Positions 24,901 to 37,029 of a stretch of DNA of 64,000 bases are shown here, piece after piece (position 1 is the stretch's first letter; every line of letters starts with the position of its first letter). The position numbers and the translations under genes were made by a program. The notes beneath the pieces were generated by a model. That model did no database searches. It was not told the DNA's origin and saw only the letters and a list, made by a program, of their open reading frames with translations. This DNA comes from Annona cherimola. Its lineage: Eukaryota > Streptophyta > Magnoliopsida > Magnoliales > Annonaceae. The stretch is taken from positions 7,594,264 to 7,658,263 of the forward strand of contig CM059972.1 in the NCBI GenBank assembly GCA_030490835.1, given 5' to 3'.

Positions 24901-27673
24901 AGTTAAGGGTGTGTTTGGGAATGGATAAAACTTCTGATGAAAAGTTTTGAAGAATAGAAGTTGTCAAATGATGTGATATGATAGAGGTAATAATGAGTAG
25001 TAAAGATGATAAAATTATAGGTTAGTAGTGTGGGTGGTTGTGTAGAAATGATTGAAAAGTAGGGTAGTTATATAGGAAAATGTGAAAAAATAATTAAAAA
25101 ATATGATAGTTGTGGAGAGTGAAAAGTTTTAGATTGAAAAGTTTTAACCTGACATTTTTTAACTATTGCCAAACATACCCTAAGAACTTCGTGATGACAG
25201 TTGAATTATGACTTTCTTCATGTTAAAAGATTTACGATATTGATATATTGGGTAACTGGGTTGTCATTGCAATTCAAAGGCTTCTTTCTTGTTATCAGCT
25301 TGCACAAAGTATTTATCACTCCATTTACGAAGCCATCCCTAGTCATGATTAATATTTTCTGATTGGTACTATACCACAGTTAGAAGGAAAATCTGTATAG
25401 AAAACACATACCACATAGGAAAGAACGCCAATGCCAAAACCATCGCAAAATCTTCCTATGTCAAGCATTATGGCACCCTTCACCAAACATTCAACATAAA
25501 CGTCATAAATAAACTTGATCAAGCTGAAAATTCTTCCAATTCAGAAGAAGCAAGAATAACAAACCTTAGACAAGTAGATAGCCAACCACCCAAGAATGCA
25601 GAAAACAGCCGACATTCTCATTGCCTGGTTTCATGGATGTAATCGAGTTAGTGTTACTAGTGCTTGAACAAATGAAGCTACAATGGGAACCATGTTACAC
25701 TTCTTACCCCTTTCCGACCAATGATATCTGCAATTCGTCCACTTGTGACCGCGCCAATCATTGCACCAATGGTCACGATGGAACCAAACACGGAGAACTG
25801 CAGTGTGCCAAAAGAGAGTAATTCGACTACATTCATTGTCAAACTCGAGACTGCACAACATTTTAAGCTCGTGGTATGGATTTCAACAAACAAGCAGCAT
25901 AGCTTTTGGATAGGGAAGAAGCTATATGGCCCATTCTGCTGATGGAGTTTTGCTGATTGCAGACAGACGTGTGTGACTCATCCATCCAGAGACCACTTCA
26001 GGTGCGGACCAAGACATTGTTTGTCCAAAACAAATGCATGGGTTTAGCAAACTCCTCCTATCTGATTGAAAAATACGGCCCACCTGGCACCTAATCAGTG
26101 GACAACATTTCATCTCTGTTCCAAAGCATATACAAGGTGGTCCCCACTTCAGGGGAAGTCAGCTAGACATGTAGCGACTGCTGCCATTTGCAACATTTTC
26201 CCCCCATTTTTGTTGGTACACAGTCGCGGTTAAAGATATTTGGCAACGAAACTAGAAATCATTGCTTACATTTATATCTTCGCAGCAGTCATAAAGTGCA
26301 TTTTTAATAACAGCAACGAATGCTAACTCGTTGTAATTAGTGGTTCAATTGCAACGAAATTCAGCACCATTGCAAATTTTTGGTTGCTTTTGCAACAGCT
26401 TGTTTTACTAGTAAAGGAAGCCATATATATATCTGCTTACCTGAGACACGGAGAGACCAAGATCGCTAGTGATGTTTTCTTGAGTAGGAGAGGAAAATCC
26501 CACCTGCAACAACAATAGGTATCCCTTAGTCTACAAGAGATTAAAGAATGCTCTACTCTATTACTGTTCCACATATACCTTGCTATATATTCTTTATTCA
26601 TACTCGTTCTCAATTTATATCTGATCTAAGCATGAAAGTGCATTCTAAGAAATTCTTCACCTACCTTGGGACCTTTTGTTCTCATTTATTTTATTGCTGA
26701 TCTAAGCATCAGAGTCCATTCTAAGAAATTCTTTCAACAACCTTGTGTAGGTCCCACAAGGGGCGCGTGTTTTGTTTGCATCCAGACAAAAATAGAACGA
26801 AAATGTCAAAAGCGTCAACAAAATCCAAGTCCATTTGACGGTTTGGATCATTCAATTATCCGCCCCTCAGCAAAAAGTCCAAAAGCCCACGACGTGAGCA
26901 TGGACAGATTTCCGTACTCACGGTCCTGCATCCTGACACCGTATGGACCGATGCCTGGGCCCCATCCGACTTCTCCGGGTAAAAAGAACGGAGAAGACAC
27001 CGCACATGTGTAACCTCGCACGTACGACAACAACGCCCTTCCCGCCCATCGCCGGCCCAAGCCAAAAATTAAAAGATAAATAAAGAAAGTACTTTTCACT
27101 GGTAAGCCGACTAAACATATGTTCCTACATTACGTAGCTCTAGCAACTAACAATTTGCATTCCAACTCAGTTGTTACTTAACTAAGTAATAATATCTTAC
27201 TTAACCATTTTTAATATTCTTCCATATGTATATATGTGTGTATGATTACAAAATTTGCTTTGATTAAAAAGTTATGTACACATATTTAAAATATCACTTA
27301 ATAATGGATATAAAACTATAAAAGAAAATTTAAGAATAAATGTATATTATTTAAAAGTTTCTAATCAAACTAAATTGGAATTAAAAATAAACATATTTTG
27401 AAAAATTTTAAAAATTATATAAAATTTTAAATATAAAAACAATTGAGTTATTACATAGTTTGGTGGAAGCAACCTATATATATGTTTCCCACTCACCGAT
27501 GCTCCGAACTCGAAGGAGCCGCAGACGGCGACGGCCGTGCTGATGAAGACCATCGTCACAGAGTCTCCGGCCATCCCATTGCCTTCACCGTCGGCGACCT
27601 TCACTCTGTCGATGAGAGGCTGGGCCATCTCGTCGGTAGCCTGCCCACGTTCCACGTCTTTGTTGCTAGCCAT
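22000..27673 (-). CDS. ERD6-like sugar transporter C
   Basis: Complete 477-residue MFS monosaccharide transporter, transcribed toward gene B. Eighteen exons in transcript order: 27673-27497, 26503-26441, 25797-25708, 25624-25565, 25477-25412, 24880-24815, 24715-24640, 24470-24406, 24013-23921, 23818-23738, 23512-23428, 23352-23309, 23174-23112, 23031-22972, 22885-22832, 22471-22412, 22324-22210, 22115-22000 (TAG). Motifs: CGSFEFG in the first helix, [23 protein letters not shown] (99-110), PESPRWL (215-221), [24 protein letters not shown]. The C-terminal PETKGR signature reads PETKKR (461-466). Exon 12 is one codon shorter than in A and B. The N-terminus is 35 acidic hydrophilic residues with QPLID. 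It is clearly more diverged from A and B than they are from each other. A TATA box sits 132 bases upstream. Confidence 0.95.
24306..24370 (-). other. G-rich tract, possible G-quadruplex, in intron of gene C
   Basis: The + strand is almost purely C with short A or T breaks; the transcribed strand of gene C therefore has many runs of four or more G separated by single bases (GGGGTGGGGTGGGG). It begins about 35 bases after the donor of exon 8 (24405). Such spacing can form a G-quadruplex in RNA or DNA and may affect splicing, which is inference. Confidence 0.6.
24907..25180 (-). mobile_element. Tourist-like MITE in an intron of gene C
   Basis: 274 bp; ends GGGTGTGTTTGG and CCAAACATACCC, flanked by TAA at 24904-24906 and 25181-25183. 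Reverse orientation relative to 9818-10098. It lies between exons 5 and 6 of gene C. Confidence 0.87.
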
Positions 27674-27804
27674 ATCTTACTCCCCGCCGGCGGCAGAATT
27701 TCTGCAGGGTAGACGGATAAGAATGACAAGAACGAAGACGGATACGTTTCCTTTCTGTTGTCGAACTTCTCTTCTTCACGTGGAAACGCTCATCTTATCG
27801 CACG

Positions 27805-27813
27805 CTTTTATAG
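27805..27813 (-). promoter_or_regulatory. TATA box of gene C
   Basis: Read on the - strand this is CTATAAAAG, an almost ideal plant TATA box, 132-140 bases before the ATG at 27673. Transcription would start near 27775 and give a leader of about 100 bases. Confidence 0.65.
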
Positions 27814-27949
27814 TCGCTTAATTCTACCCGGAAAGGCTGTGTGGCAAATTGCAAAGTCGGGCCCCACATGGCCTCGCTCTAACTCCGACGTCCCACAAGT
27901 GCTGGTATACATGATTTATGGACAGCTAGGATATATGAACTAAATTGTT

Positions 27950-29740
27950 ACAAAAAAATGGCCCACTTATCAACGGTGGATATTTCTAATTGATTTTTTA
28001 ATGGATTGATAAAAATAAAATTAAAATGTGGGGCCAGGTAGCCATGGCGTGGATGCATATGGAGAATGATGGTCTCGAAGAACAGCGTGAGGTAGGTATG
28101 TGGGATTGCAGCTGGCAGCGGGTCGTAAGCAGTTCCAAAGCCTCCAATCATGGTTGGAGATATGGCGTGACGTGGCATCAACGCGGATATGACTAGTTTT
28201 TGGCGCCATTTTGTGCCAGACGTGCTTGACCTGTTCCTTAACAATGCACCAGCGCCTCCGCCTGGAATAGTGGAATTGTGCTCAACCCTGGGCAAAGTGG
28301 GACCCTCTTGAGATTCATCGAACCGTACAAAGGTATAGATACAGAATATTAGTTACAAGTTTTAATTAGGGGATACATGTAACAATTCCACATAATTCTT
28401 AATGTACTCATAACATTTTCTAAAATCTTTTTATACCCATAACATCCCATCCTAAATTTCTCTCACACCTAAGATGTTATAACAATCATTATTTACCTCA
28501 TTAAAAAGACAATTTTGCTTATTTAAAATTTTTTAATTAAGATAATTTAACCTTAACATAATTCAATTGATGATAGTAAATCATTAATATAAGATATTAA
28601 ATAATTTGAAAATTATATTAAGGTTGATTTATTCTAATTAAAAAAATTTAAAAGGCAAAATCGTTTATTTAATGAGAGAGATAACGGTAGTTTTAACGGC
28701 GTGAGTATACGAGGAATTTAGGGTGAAATGTTATGAATATAAAAAAAATTTATTAAATATTATGAATATATTTCCAATTATGCATAATTGTTATGGGTAT
28801 AAAAGAAATTATCAAATGGTGTATTATGTTTTTAAGTTTCCATACCAAGCGAAACTAAATGAATGAACTGATCTGTATAATAATCTTTAAGGTCAGTACC
28901 AAATTTTTACTTTTTCATTTCTTGCTTCTCATTTTGAATTTTCGATTTATTTTTGCACGAAAATCCACTAGTATATCATCTTAATATAGTTTAATACACG
29001 ATTCGAGTCTCATTATTGGGTGGGATTCCAGACGACCAGCTTCCCATGTGCTGCATTGTAAACGCGATATTTTTCAAAATTATTACGAGAATCTCTTCTC
29101 AAGTTGTTGTCATCATATCATAGTACTACGCTTCCCCGTACAAACCCGCTCAACACCTGCGTGTCAATCATCATTATCGAATATCAAATACTACTTTAAT
29201 CCCTCAGTAAATCTCATGATACTAGCAAATAACGTTGATTCCTCGCTATGTTAAATTAATTTTCCAGCATTATTAGAGAAATTTGAACAAAAATCTGCAA
29301 AATAGGACGTGGTCCACCTCATCAACGGTCGGGATATTATCATGACTTTAATATGAACCGTTAGGATCATCCGCGCGTGTTAATCCAGCTCTGGTGCTTC
29401 ATTGCGATGTGCCAAAAAGGGCACTGAATGGGGCTGTTTCTCAAAAGAAGATTTTTAATCCTGTCGCCTTTTGTGAAAATATCTCAACACCTCCGTATCC
29501 GCAGCACACACGCCGCAACCCTGCATCGTCCACGTCAGATCTTGCTCAGATTCGTGGAGGAACGGAACAAGCTATTCGCACGTGCCGATATGGATGGATG
29601 ACGTGTATCTGGCGTCCATCCTACTCTACACCCTATATAATGACGCGGATACATATCCATACAATACAAATTTTTAGATTTTAATGTCGACGGCTCATTT
29701 GTTTAAAATTTATTCAAATATCAAATCGAATATTTACTTG
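27950..29740. other. Intergenic, no gene recognised
   Basis: 28020-28300 and 29280-29640 are less AT-rich than the surroundings and have short open frames on either strand, but none shows a recognisable domain or a credible exon structure. 28330-28830 is AT-rich with repeated TTATGGGTATAAAAG-like phrases, a decayed repeat. Confidence 0.4.
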
Positions 29741-29743
29741 AAG

Positions 29744-29985
29744 CACGGACAAAAGGTCACTGAAAAAAGAATAGTTACTATCGAAATGAATTTATGCCTG
29801 TAACTATGCATATATATATAGAGAGAACATATCCAATTCACGGACAAAAGGTCACTGAAAAAAGAATAGTTACTATCGAATATATATCCAATGCACGGAC
29901 AAAAGGTCACTGGAAAAAGAATAGTTACTATCGAAATGAATTTATGCCTGGAACTATGCATATATATATAGAGAACATATCCAAT
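29744..29985. repeat. Three-copy tandem repeat
   Basis: Three copies begin with CACGGACAAAAGGTCACTG at 29744, 29839 and 29894. Copies one and three are about 95 and 92 bp and end in a TATATATATAGAG tract and CATATCCAAT; the middle copy is a 55-bp internally deleted version. Confidence 0.85.
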
Positions 29986-30329
29986 GTAGACAGACCGCTT
30001 TAAAATGGGTCTTACATATATTAAAATATAATGAAACTTTATTCAATCATTTATCTATATAAAAATCATACCTTAGACGGTTTAGATGTTAAAAATACCA
30101 CTTTAAACTTGATATTTATATTAAATTATTTTATTACATTCATTTAATACTATTTTAAGATGGGATGTATACACATGTTCGATTTGGGTGAAAATTGGTA
30201 CGTTAATAAAGTGAATAATTCTAAATATAATTAGTAGAGTAAATTTCTCACTAATGATCAAATGGGCCCCACAGTACACGGAACATTACGGTGCAATCCG
30301 AATGCACTTGATTATTTTCCACATATATA

Positions 30330-30690
30330 TATATATACAGAAATATTCAGTTGCAGCATCGCTGAAATAGGCTCTACATGATCATCAAATCATAATCTAC
30401 TCCACCCATTGTATTTAGAATAATATATTCTATTACCATACCAATTTTCATCTCAATCAAATATGTATATGGGCCCCATCTGAAAATAGTACAAATTCAA
30501 CGTAATAAAATAGATTGATGTAAATAATAATTTTAAAGTTGTTTTTTCAATATGTAAATTATTTGCTAGAAAATTTATATATAGATAAATGATTATATAA
30601 AATTTCATTGCAACCTAATATATGTGGATCTCATTTTTTTTTATCAAATGTACTGTTGTTCCGGTGCAGCTGCACCGCTCCCATATATAT
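30330..30690. repeat. MITE of the GGTGCAGC family, decayed
   Basis: Contains the family core CCACCCATTGTATTTAGAATAA, ATTACCATACCAATTTTCAT, ATGGGCCCCATCTGAAAAT and AACGTAATAAAATAG, and ends in GTTCCGGTGCAGCTGCACC at about 30660. This matches the hairpin element at 60444-60879. The adjoining 30000-30330 has scrambled pieces of the same family. Confidence 0.65.
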
Positions 30691-30769
30691 CATGTGTCAA
30701 TATTTAATATGGAAATTGTTTTATGCTTTTAATTAATTATGCAATCGCGTTGACACATCCCACACATTA

Positions 30770-30955
30770 TCTAATTTTTTAAATTTTAATTATAAGACTT
30801 TTTTGGTTTTTAAAAATTCTAAAAAAATTTAAAAATATCCAAAAATGGTAAAAATTGATACATATATTAAATACACTTAGATTAACCTTTGTTTAAAAAA
30901 AATTTAAAAATTTTAAAAAATAGATATATGCACCTAGGAGCATACCACCATTCCC
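30770..30955. repeat. Fragment of a hairpin MITE with GGTGCA end
   Basis: Has CCAAAAATGGTAAAAATTGA, a word of the hairpin core shared with 58020-58060, and a right end GCACCTAGGAGCATA. Left part missing or decayed. Confidence 0.5.
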
Positions 30956-31874
30956 GCTAATACTTTATATAATTACAAATACAATAACTCTTTAAATATT
31001 ATTGAATTCGTACCAAGTAATTCTAAAATATATTTTTGCTTATGATAATTTATTTCTCATCATTTACACATTTTCTAGCTAAAATATAGTGTTAAATACA
31101 ATAAATAAAATGAATTTTCTATCACGAATTAAGGTAAGAAAAACGATGAAGTTATATGAAATCATTATCTAAACAAATTACATAAAAGTGGAATTTATAT
31201 ATTTCATAGTTAATAAATATGCAAGCAATAATTTTAAAGAATTGATATATTTGCAATTGTTTACAAATTGAATTAACATAAATTAAGAAATTCGATTTTT
31301 TATGAATAAATGTAGATGAGTTTAAAATTTTAGAAAAAATATTTTACAATTTAATTGGATTATGATTACATCAAATTAATTTTATTATCATTAGTTAAAA
31401 TACTTAACGTTTAAACCAATATAATTCTTTTTTAAAAAATTTCAGAACTTAAAATAAAAATTGCCCCAAGTTTTTAGATGCGATTTCTTTATAGTAATTA
31501 AGTAAGATATATTTTTAGACAAAATGTATTAGATTTTAAGATGTTAATACTAATGCAATTATATCCGCTAAACATGCCTAAAAATTTTTAGACACTGTGA
31601 TATCCCAGACGAATAATAACTAATTTCATGTAGTCGAGCATTTACGCATATCAAAACCAATCTGTTAAGCGTTAATCTGAAGTCCTAATTACCGAATGGG
31701 CATCGTTTCATTAATCATTAATCCAGCAGGACGGCATTACTGAAGTTGGTGTGGTTGGTCGACCAATCATAACCATTTATGACAATCATTTGCAGGAATA
31801 TAATGGTGGATTGCCTTGACTGCCTTCCTGTTCATGTATTAAGGATTTCATTTTCTAATTTACCTTTGCAATTT
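30956..31874. other. AT-rich intergenic stretch
   Basis: Very AT-rich and without a coding frame or repeat boundary that I can define. Confidence 0.5.
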
Positions 31875-31888
31875 AAAACCCAAATCAC

Positions 31889-32170
31889 ACCAACTGAGCC
31901 GTGCTTGGTTGGTCACCGACTGCCTGTCAGAAGCATTTGCAGGCGCTGGTGTTGGGTTCGAATCTCGTTTTGGGATTTCGGCCAAAAAAAGCGTAGTGGG
32001 AGCAGTGGTATCCTGGTAGGTTGTTGGAAGCTATCTTCCTAATTCTTTGGTGAAGTTGTGTGTCTCTAGATTTCTTTGAGAGAGTTGTGTGTATCTCCTG
32101 ATTTGTAAGAATGTCTCAGATCTTCAGTATAATATGTATTAAGATGTATGTAAATATATACCAATAAAAA
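31889..32170 (+). mobile_element. tRNA-derived SINE
   Basis: 282 bp. The head has an A-box-like GCTTGGTTGGTCACC and a B-box-like GGGTTCGAATC about 45 bases later, as in tRNA-derived SINEs. The tail is ATGTAAATATATACCAATAAAAA. It is flanked by a perfect 14-bp target duplication AAAACCCAAATCAC (31875-31888 and 32171-32184), evidence of retrotransposition. Confidence 0.88.
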
Positions 32171-32316
32171 AAAACCCAAATCACGTTTCGATTGGGCTCC
32201 GTAATTAGGATTCTAAAGCTTAATTAGATTTCTAGTTGCAAACTCCCAAAAAGCACAACTCACGTTAATTTATAATTAATTAAGCAAAACCGCAAAGTGG
32301 CAATTACATCCTTGGC

Positions 32317-32515
32317 GAGCATTTGGGAAGGTAAAAGTTGTGGAAAATATGGTATTTGGTGGGAGTAGAAAATAGAATATTTTGAAAATTATGTGATTGA
32401 TATAAAATGATAGGGATAAAGTTAGAATAAATAAGTTTGTTGGAAGATAGTTGATAGAGAAAATGATTAGAATATAAGGGTAAAAGTGGAAAAATATGAT
32501 AATTGATTGATTAAT
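32317..32515 (-). repeat. Diverged Tourist-like MITE
   Basis: Carries the reverse-orientation body phrases of the family (GATAGGGATAAAGTTAGAATAAATAAG, TAGAGAAAATGATTAGAAT) but the GGGTGTGTTTGG ends are mostly lost. Boundaries approximate. Confidence 0.45.
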
Positions 32516-32849
32516 GAGTGACTTGAAATCCGTGCCCCCGCCATTTCTCTCCCACGTTTCATACGGCATATTAATAAACGTCCCCTTGTTCTAATAATTT
32601 TCCGGCGCAAGTCTCACATGATTCATGATTAAATCCAGATTTTTTACCATTAAAAAGAATTTTCGAAAGTGTTTTTTTGCGAATGATGGTGATAGCTGAA
32701 GCGAAGGAGATAACACACCGCACAGATGTCAACCAACTCGCCATCGAAATGTTGACACAGATAGTTTTTAATTACTCCCAACACGTGTTTTTAATTACTC
32801 CCACCACGACAAGCTGCAATAAGTAGATGTCCGGTTTGGCTTTCTATTT

Positions 32850-33060
32850 TTTTGATATTTTATATACCAAGCACATTCACACCCTCACAATTGGAAGATA
32901 ATTATCTTAAACCTCCACTACAAGGAAAAATTCGTAAAATCCCTACAAGAAAAGGAAAATGGTAGGACCGCCATTACAGGAGGACTAAACTATAAACTAT
33001 AACATATGATATGATACCTGCAAGCTGCAATGATCGAACACGCAACTCTTTTTTATTAGT
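32850..33060 (-). mobile_element. SINE, minus orientation
   Basis: Read on the - strand it has a B-box-like GTTCGATC, then pyrimidine-rich text with GGAGGTTT, and a tail TATATAAAATATCAAAAAA. This layout matches the copies at 43158 and 58397. Ends approximate and no target duplication found. Confidence 0.5.
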
Positions 33061-33559
33061 ATTGTATAATATGACATATTATATTATAATTAAGCCTACT
33101 AATTTGGTAGATAGTAAATTCTTACTTATTATTAGGAAAGAAAACAGACTCCCATCTATAAATTACAATAAACACGGCTTCCAGAGTCGAACCCCGTAAG
33201 GGAGACTCAAATGCACAGCCGACTCTCCGTTCACTTCCAGCATAAATTTAAAATTAATTTTTTTAAAAAAAAATTATGGGTAATGCTTATATTATCTTGT
33301 AGCGTTGTAAAAAAGGGTTGCATTTGCAGTTAAAAGAGAGAATCTCGTAAACTTTAAAGTACCATTAATCGTAGAGTCTTTACATGTGCGAACAAGTGGG
33401 AGATTTCTATGACTTACCTACGAAACTTTATAAAATAGTTCGAAGTCAACCAATTAAATATTTTCTATGTATTACCATAATTTACAGTTTATGACAGGAC
33501 CGTAGTCCGGTTGTTTTCTCCTTCCTAACCTATGTATCAAAAATTTAGGTTTCAAATTC

Positions 33560-33810
33560 TGCATATAATACTGGAAAATTTTTAAATACATTTTAATATA
33601 CTTACCCTTGATGTACCTGGGTATATTTAATTCATTTTTTATTTTTTGAATTACAAAAATATCATTAATTTTAAAAAATCCAACAAAATATCTTCAAATC
33701 TCTAAAAATATTAAAACTTGATACACATGTTAAATTATTCAGATTAATAGTTGTATAAAAAATTCTAAAAATAAAAAAATAAGCTTTTGCGCCCAAGTGC
33801 ACTAGATCAT
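33560..33810. repeat. Decayed hairpin MITE with GTGCA end
   Basis: Left side has GTACCTGGGTATA, right side GCGCCCAAGTGCA, and the core has AAAACTTGATACACATGTTAAAT, as in the GGTGCA hairpins at 18030 and 57852. Boundaries approximate. Confidence 0.5.
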
Positions 33811-34200
33811 AGCCCATAATATTGTAACCTACAATATAATTTTAATTACAATGTGTACTCATTTGTTGCATTTAAGTATAAACAACCAACTATATATAGT
33901 CATGTGATAGCAAAATATTTGTACTCATAAATAATAATTTTTTTTATTATGTATAACAAATTTTGAATTTTCTTGTTGCGCATGTTGTCATTTTTTTTCT
34001 TATGGATGAAGCCCACCTTGATGATGACCATATAACATTAGATAAGGACAAGAAATTCAAACGATATTCTTAATAAAAAGCCTACTTTAGACTAAACACA
34101 ATCCCTCTAGCGATTGTGACCAGCTAGCATATATGTTCCAAGATGTGTACACATACACTCAAGGAAGATTTTAAATAAATGTTGAGTCTCATGTAATGGC

Positions 34201-34347
34201 CAATGTTTTTAAAATCGGACCGGTCACTGAACCGGTTTTGTGATCAAACCGACGGTCGAACCGTAGTCGGACTGGAAAAAGCAATGAACCGGGACATGAC
34301 CGGTTCATGGTCCGACCGCCCGGTTCGGTCCGGTTTTCAAAACAGTG
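34201..34347. mobile_element. Very small hAT-like MITE
   Basis: 147 bp with inverted ends CAATGTTTTTAAAATCGGACC and CACTGTTTTGAAAACCGGACC (first 20 bases alike) and a perfect 8-bp duplication GTAATGGC (34193-34200, 34348-34355). The inside is a string of AACCGG and CGGTT words. No coding capacity. Confidence 0.8.
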
Positions 34348-34359
34348 GTAATGGCTACT

Positions 34360-36050
34360 CAAAGACCTTCAGTAAAATGATATGAACCAAGAAAAAATAC
34401 AAGCCACAATAAAGAAATCAAACTATAAAGACAATAACACGTATAGTGGTTCGGATCTCTCTATCCTAATCCACTCTCCAACCACAACGACTTGGGTTCC
34501 ACTAGTCAACTTTAACAAACAAGTTATAGTTGTACAGTTTGTTTAACTATCTTTTAGATTGGTACTGAGCTCTAGGTAGGCTCATGAAGTAATTAATATT
34601 TTGACTCACTTCCTCTTGATTTGATCACCATCAACACCAAAGTAATACAAGAAAAAAATTTAAAATAAAAAGCAAACCGATTTAGCACATCTGCGATAAT
34701 AGCATACTCAACATTTGAATGACAACTTGAAGTTTTTAATTACCACAACAACTTTACTTGAGAGATGGTAACTCTTCTTCAAAAGTGTTCTTCACAAAGG
34801 AGCAAATTTAAATTCTTCACGCTTGGATGCTTGGTGAAGTTCTCTTGAATGTTTCTAGTTCCTCTACATCATCATTTTAAAGCCTTTTGAACTATTAAAA
34901 CTTGGCTTAGAAGATAGCTTAACAGATCTTTTTGCATATCTTAATTCCTCAAAATTTATGTTTTTGTCGCCCAAACATTTTCTATCAAAAAGATTGACCC
35001 TTTTGTTGTCCACCTGAGACAACAAGAAATCCGAACCAAAAATCAACCTTTCCCCGTTTTTTGCAAAAACAAAAAAAACAAAATTTGGGAAAAATTAGCT
35101 TCAATCATGTTAATCCACTCAAGATAAGTTCAAACAAATAAACTAATCTTAATTCAAGATTAAGCACATCTCAAAAAGCATATTTCATAATTGTTCCAAG
35201 TGAAGTTATCAATAGAGCATATTCCAAGATTATTTCAAGCAGTCCAAAAAACATATTCTATTTTCAAATTTCAAGTTCAATCTTATTACAATTAGAATGA
35301 TAAATTCAAAATGATAATTCCACAAACATTCCACACTTTTCAAAATTATATTTAAGAGAACTAAATGGAGATTTACAAAAATAAATTCAAGAGCACAAAA
35401 TCACATATTTTGTCATCATCAAAATCAATCAAAAATAGATTTTCACAAGTTCACAATAAATATTGACAAAAAAAAATCAACGAGCAAGTTGTGTGCATGG
35501 ACAACTCAAAAATATCTTAAGAAAATGATGAGGACAAAAACGAAATTTCATACATAGGGAAAGAAGTAATTAAAATATCGAGAGAATAGCGAATAATAAA
35601 AATGTGGGCAAAATGACAAAAAGAATTCCAACATACTTTATTCGAGCATAAAACCATATATGATTAACGACAAGTTAATGGGCGCTACAGTTATTTGCAT
35701 TCAAATAACACATTTTTATAAAGGCAAATCCAAACTCACTTAAGTTATCATTTTAACTGTTTGGTATGGCCGGAATTGGTCAAATATCTTTAATTGGATT
35801 TTCTCAAATATAATGGCTATATTATCTTAATCTCAAATATGCTTATACTACATTTGAAAAATTCCTTATATAACAACCACGATTTGCATATAATATGATA
35901 TATACCTTTTCCGTCATACGCCCTCCGTCTGTGCATATCCGATTTTGTTTTTCGGGTATGATTTTTTGAAATGCCTAAGATACCCCGGGATCGAACGTAC
36001 ACAATCACTGGTACATCTGTTATGTATGAGATAAAGGGTGGCAGTGATTA
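34360..36050. other. AT-rich intergenic stretch
   Basis: No gene recognised. Around 34440-34520 the phrase GTATAGTGGTTCGG followed by a proline-rich-looking segment resembles text often found in old plant transposons, but there is no domain to support a call. Confidence 0.4.
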
Positions 36051-36059
36051 AAACTTACT

Positions 36060-37012
36060 CGGCATGTTCGTTTTTTTTTTAAAAAAAAAAATTCAAATTA
36101 AAACTTTTAAATTTAAAAATGTTCACTCTTGTAACTACACGGCGTGGGTTCGCTTTTCAAAAAAAAAAATTCAATCCAAAACTTTTACTTGATACAATTA
36201 TTCATTTTTATTATTTCTACATATTTTACTATACAAATTATTCTACTTTTAATCATTTCTAAACAATTACCCTACAAGCGATTTATATATTTTAACTAAA
36301 TTTTCTTTGTTCCTTATTATTACTTATACTAATCACATCATTTTCTCTCATTTAAAAGTTTTTACACCAAAAATTTTTCATGCAAAAGTTTTATAACTTC
36401 CTAAATATACCACATATTTTAAAATTATTTTTTTATAATTTTCTATACAACTATCTTATTTTTTAATATTTTTACACATTATATGAACAACTACCTATCT
36501 ATTTAAATTTTATTCTCTATATACGTTATCATTACTTTTATTATATTACATTATTTTCTATCAATTTATAATTTTTACGATAAATAAAATTTTATTCCAA
36601 AAGTTTTATCACTTCCTAAATATACTTTTTAAGAAAAAAGAAGAAAATAACATATTCATGTCGGTAACGACCAAGGGCATATTTTCTGAATACACAATTT
36701 TTGAGGAGACAACACTCTAGTTGATGCTAAGGATCGAACAATGTTTGGTAATAGATAAACTTTTTATTTAAAATTTTTCACTCTGTGTAATCATTTTATT
36801 TTTTAATTATTTTTTCATATATTCCTGTACAAATTATCTTTTTTTTCAATCATTTAAATACAATTATTTGTATAATTAACTTATTTATTTTTACTTTATT
36901 CCCTTTACGTATTATTACTCCTATCATATTATATTATTTTTTAATAATTAACAACTTTTACCAAAAAAAAAAATTTTTGATAAGAAAGTTTTACCACTTC
37001 CCAAAAACACAA
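36060..37012. repeat. Cluster of diverged Tourist-like MITEs
   Basis: Three successive decayed copies (about 36060-36415, 36420-36630 and 36745-37012). Each has the body words TTTTAATCATTT, CTATTTTAAC-like and TTATTACT, and a tail of the AAAGTTTTATCACTTCCTAAATATAC type. TIRs are degraded (for example CGGCATGTTCG). Confidence 0.55.
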
Positions 37013-37029
37013 TTAAAAGTTTTTTATTT

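Noticed and set aside
26210..26410. Possible CACTA-type MITE in intron 2 of gene C
   Set aside because: GCAACGAA-type motifs and a CTTGTTTTACTAGTAA phrase resemble the CACTA MITEs, but no matching inverted ends or duplication could be found.
26666..27118. Overlapping open frames on both strands in intron 1 of gene C
   Set aside because: They lie between exons 1 and 2 of a well-supported gene, and none has a known domain.
27948..28295. 115-codon open frame on the - strand
   Set aside because: No recognisable domain, no neighbouring exons, and the frame ends in AT-rich noise. Left as unannotated intergenic sequence.
31889..31975. Possible tRNA gene
   Set aside because: It has A- and B-box-like motifs but no cloverleaf that I could pair, and it is followed by a SINE body and tail with a 14-bp target duplication.
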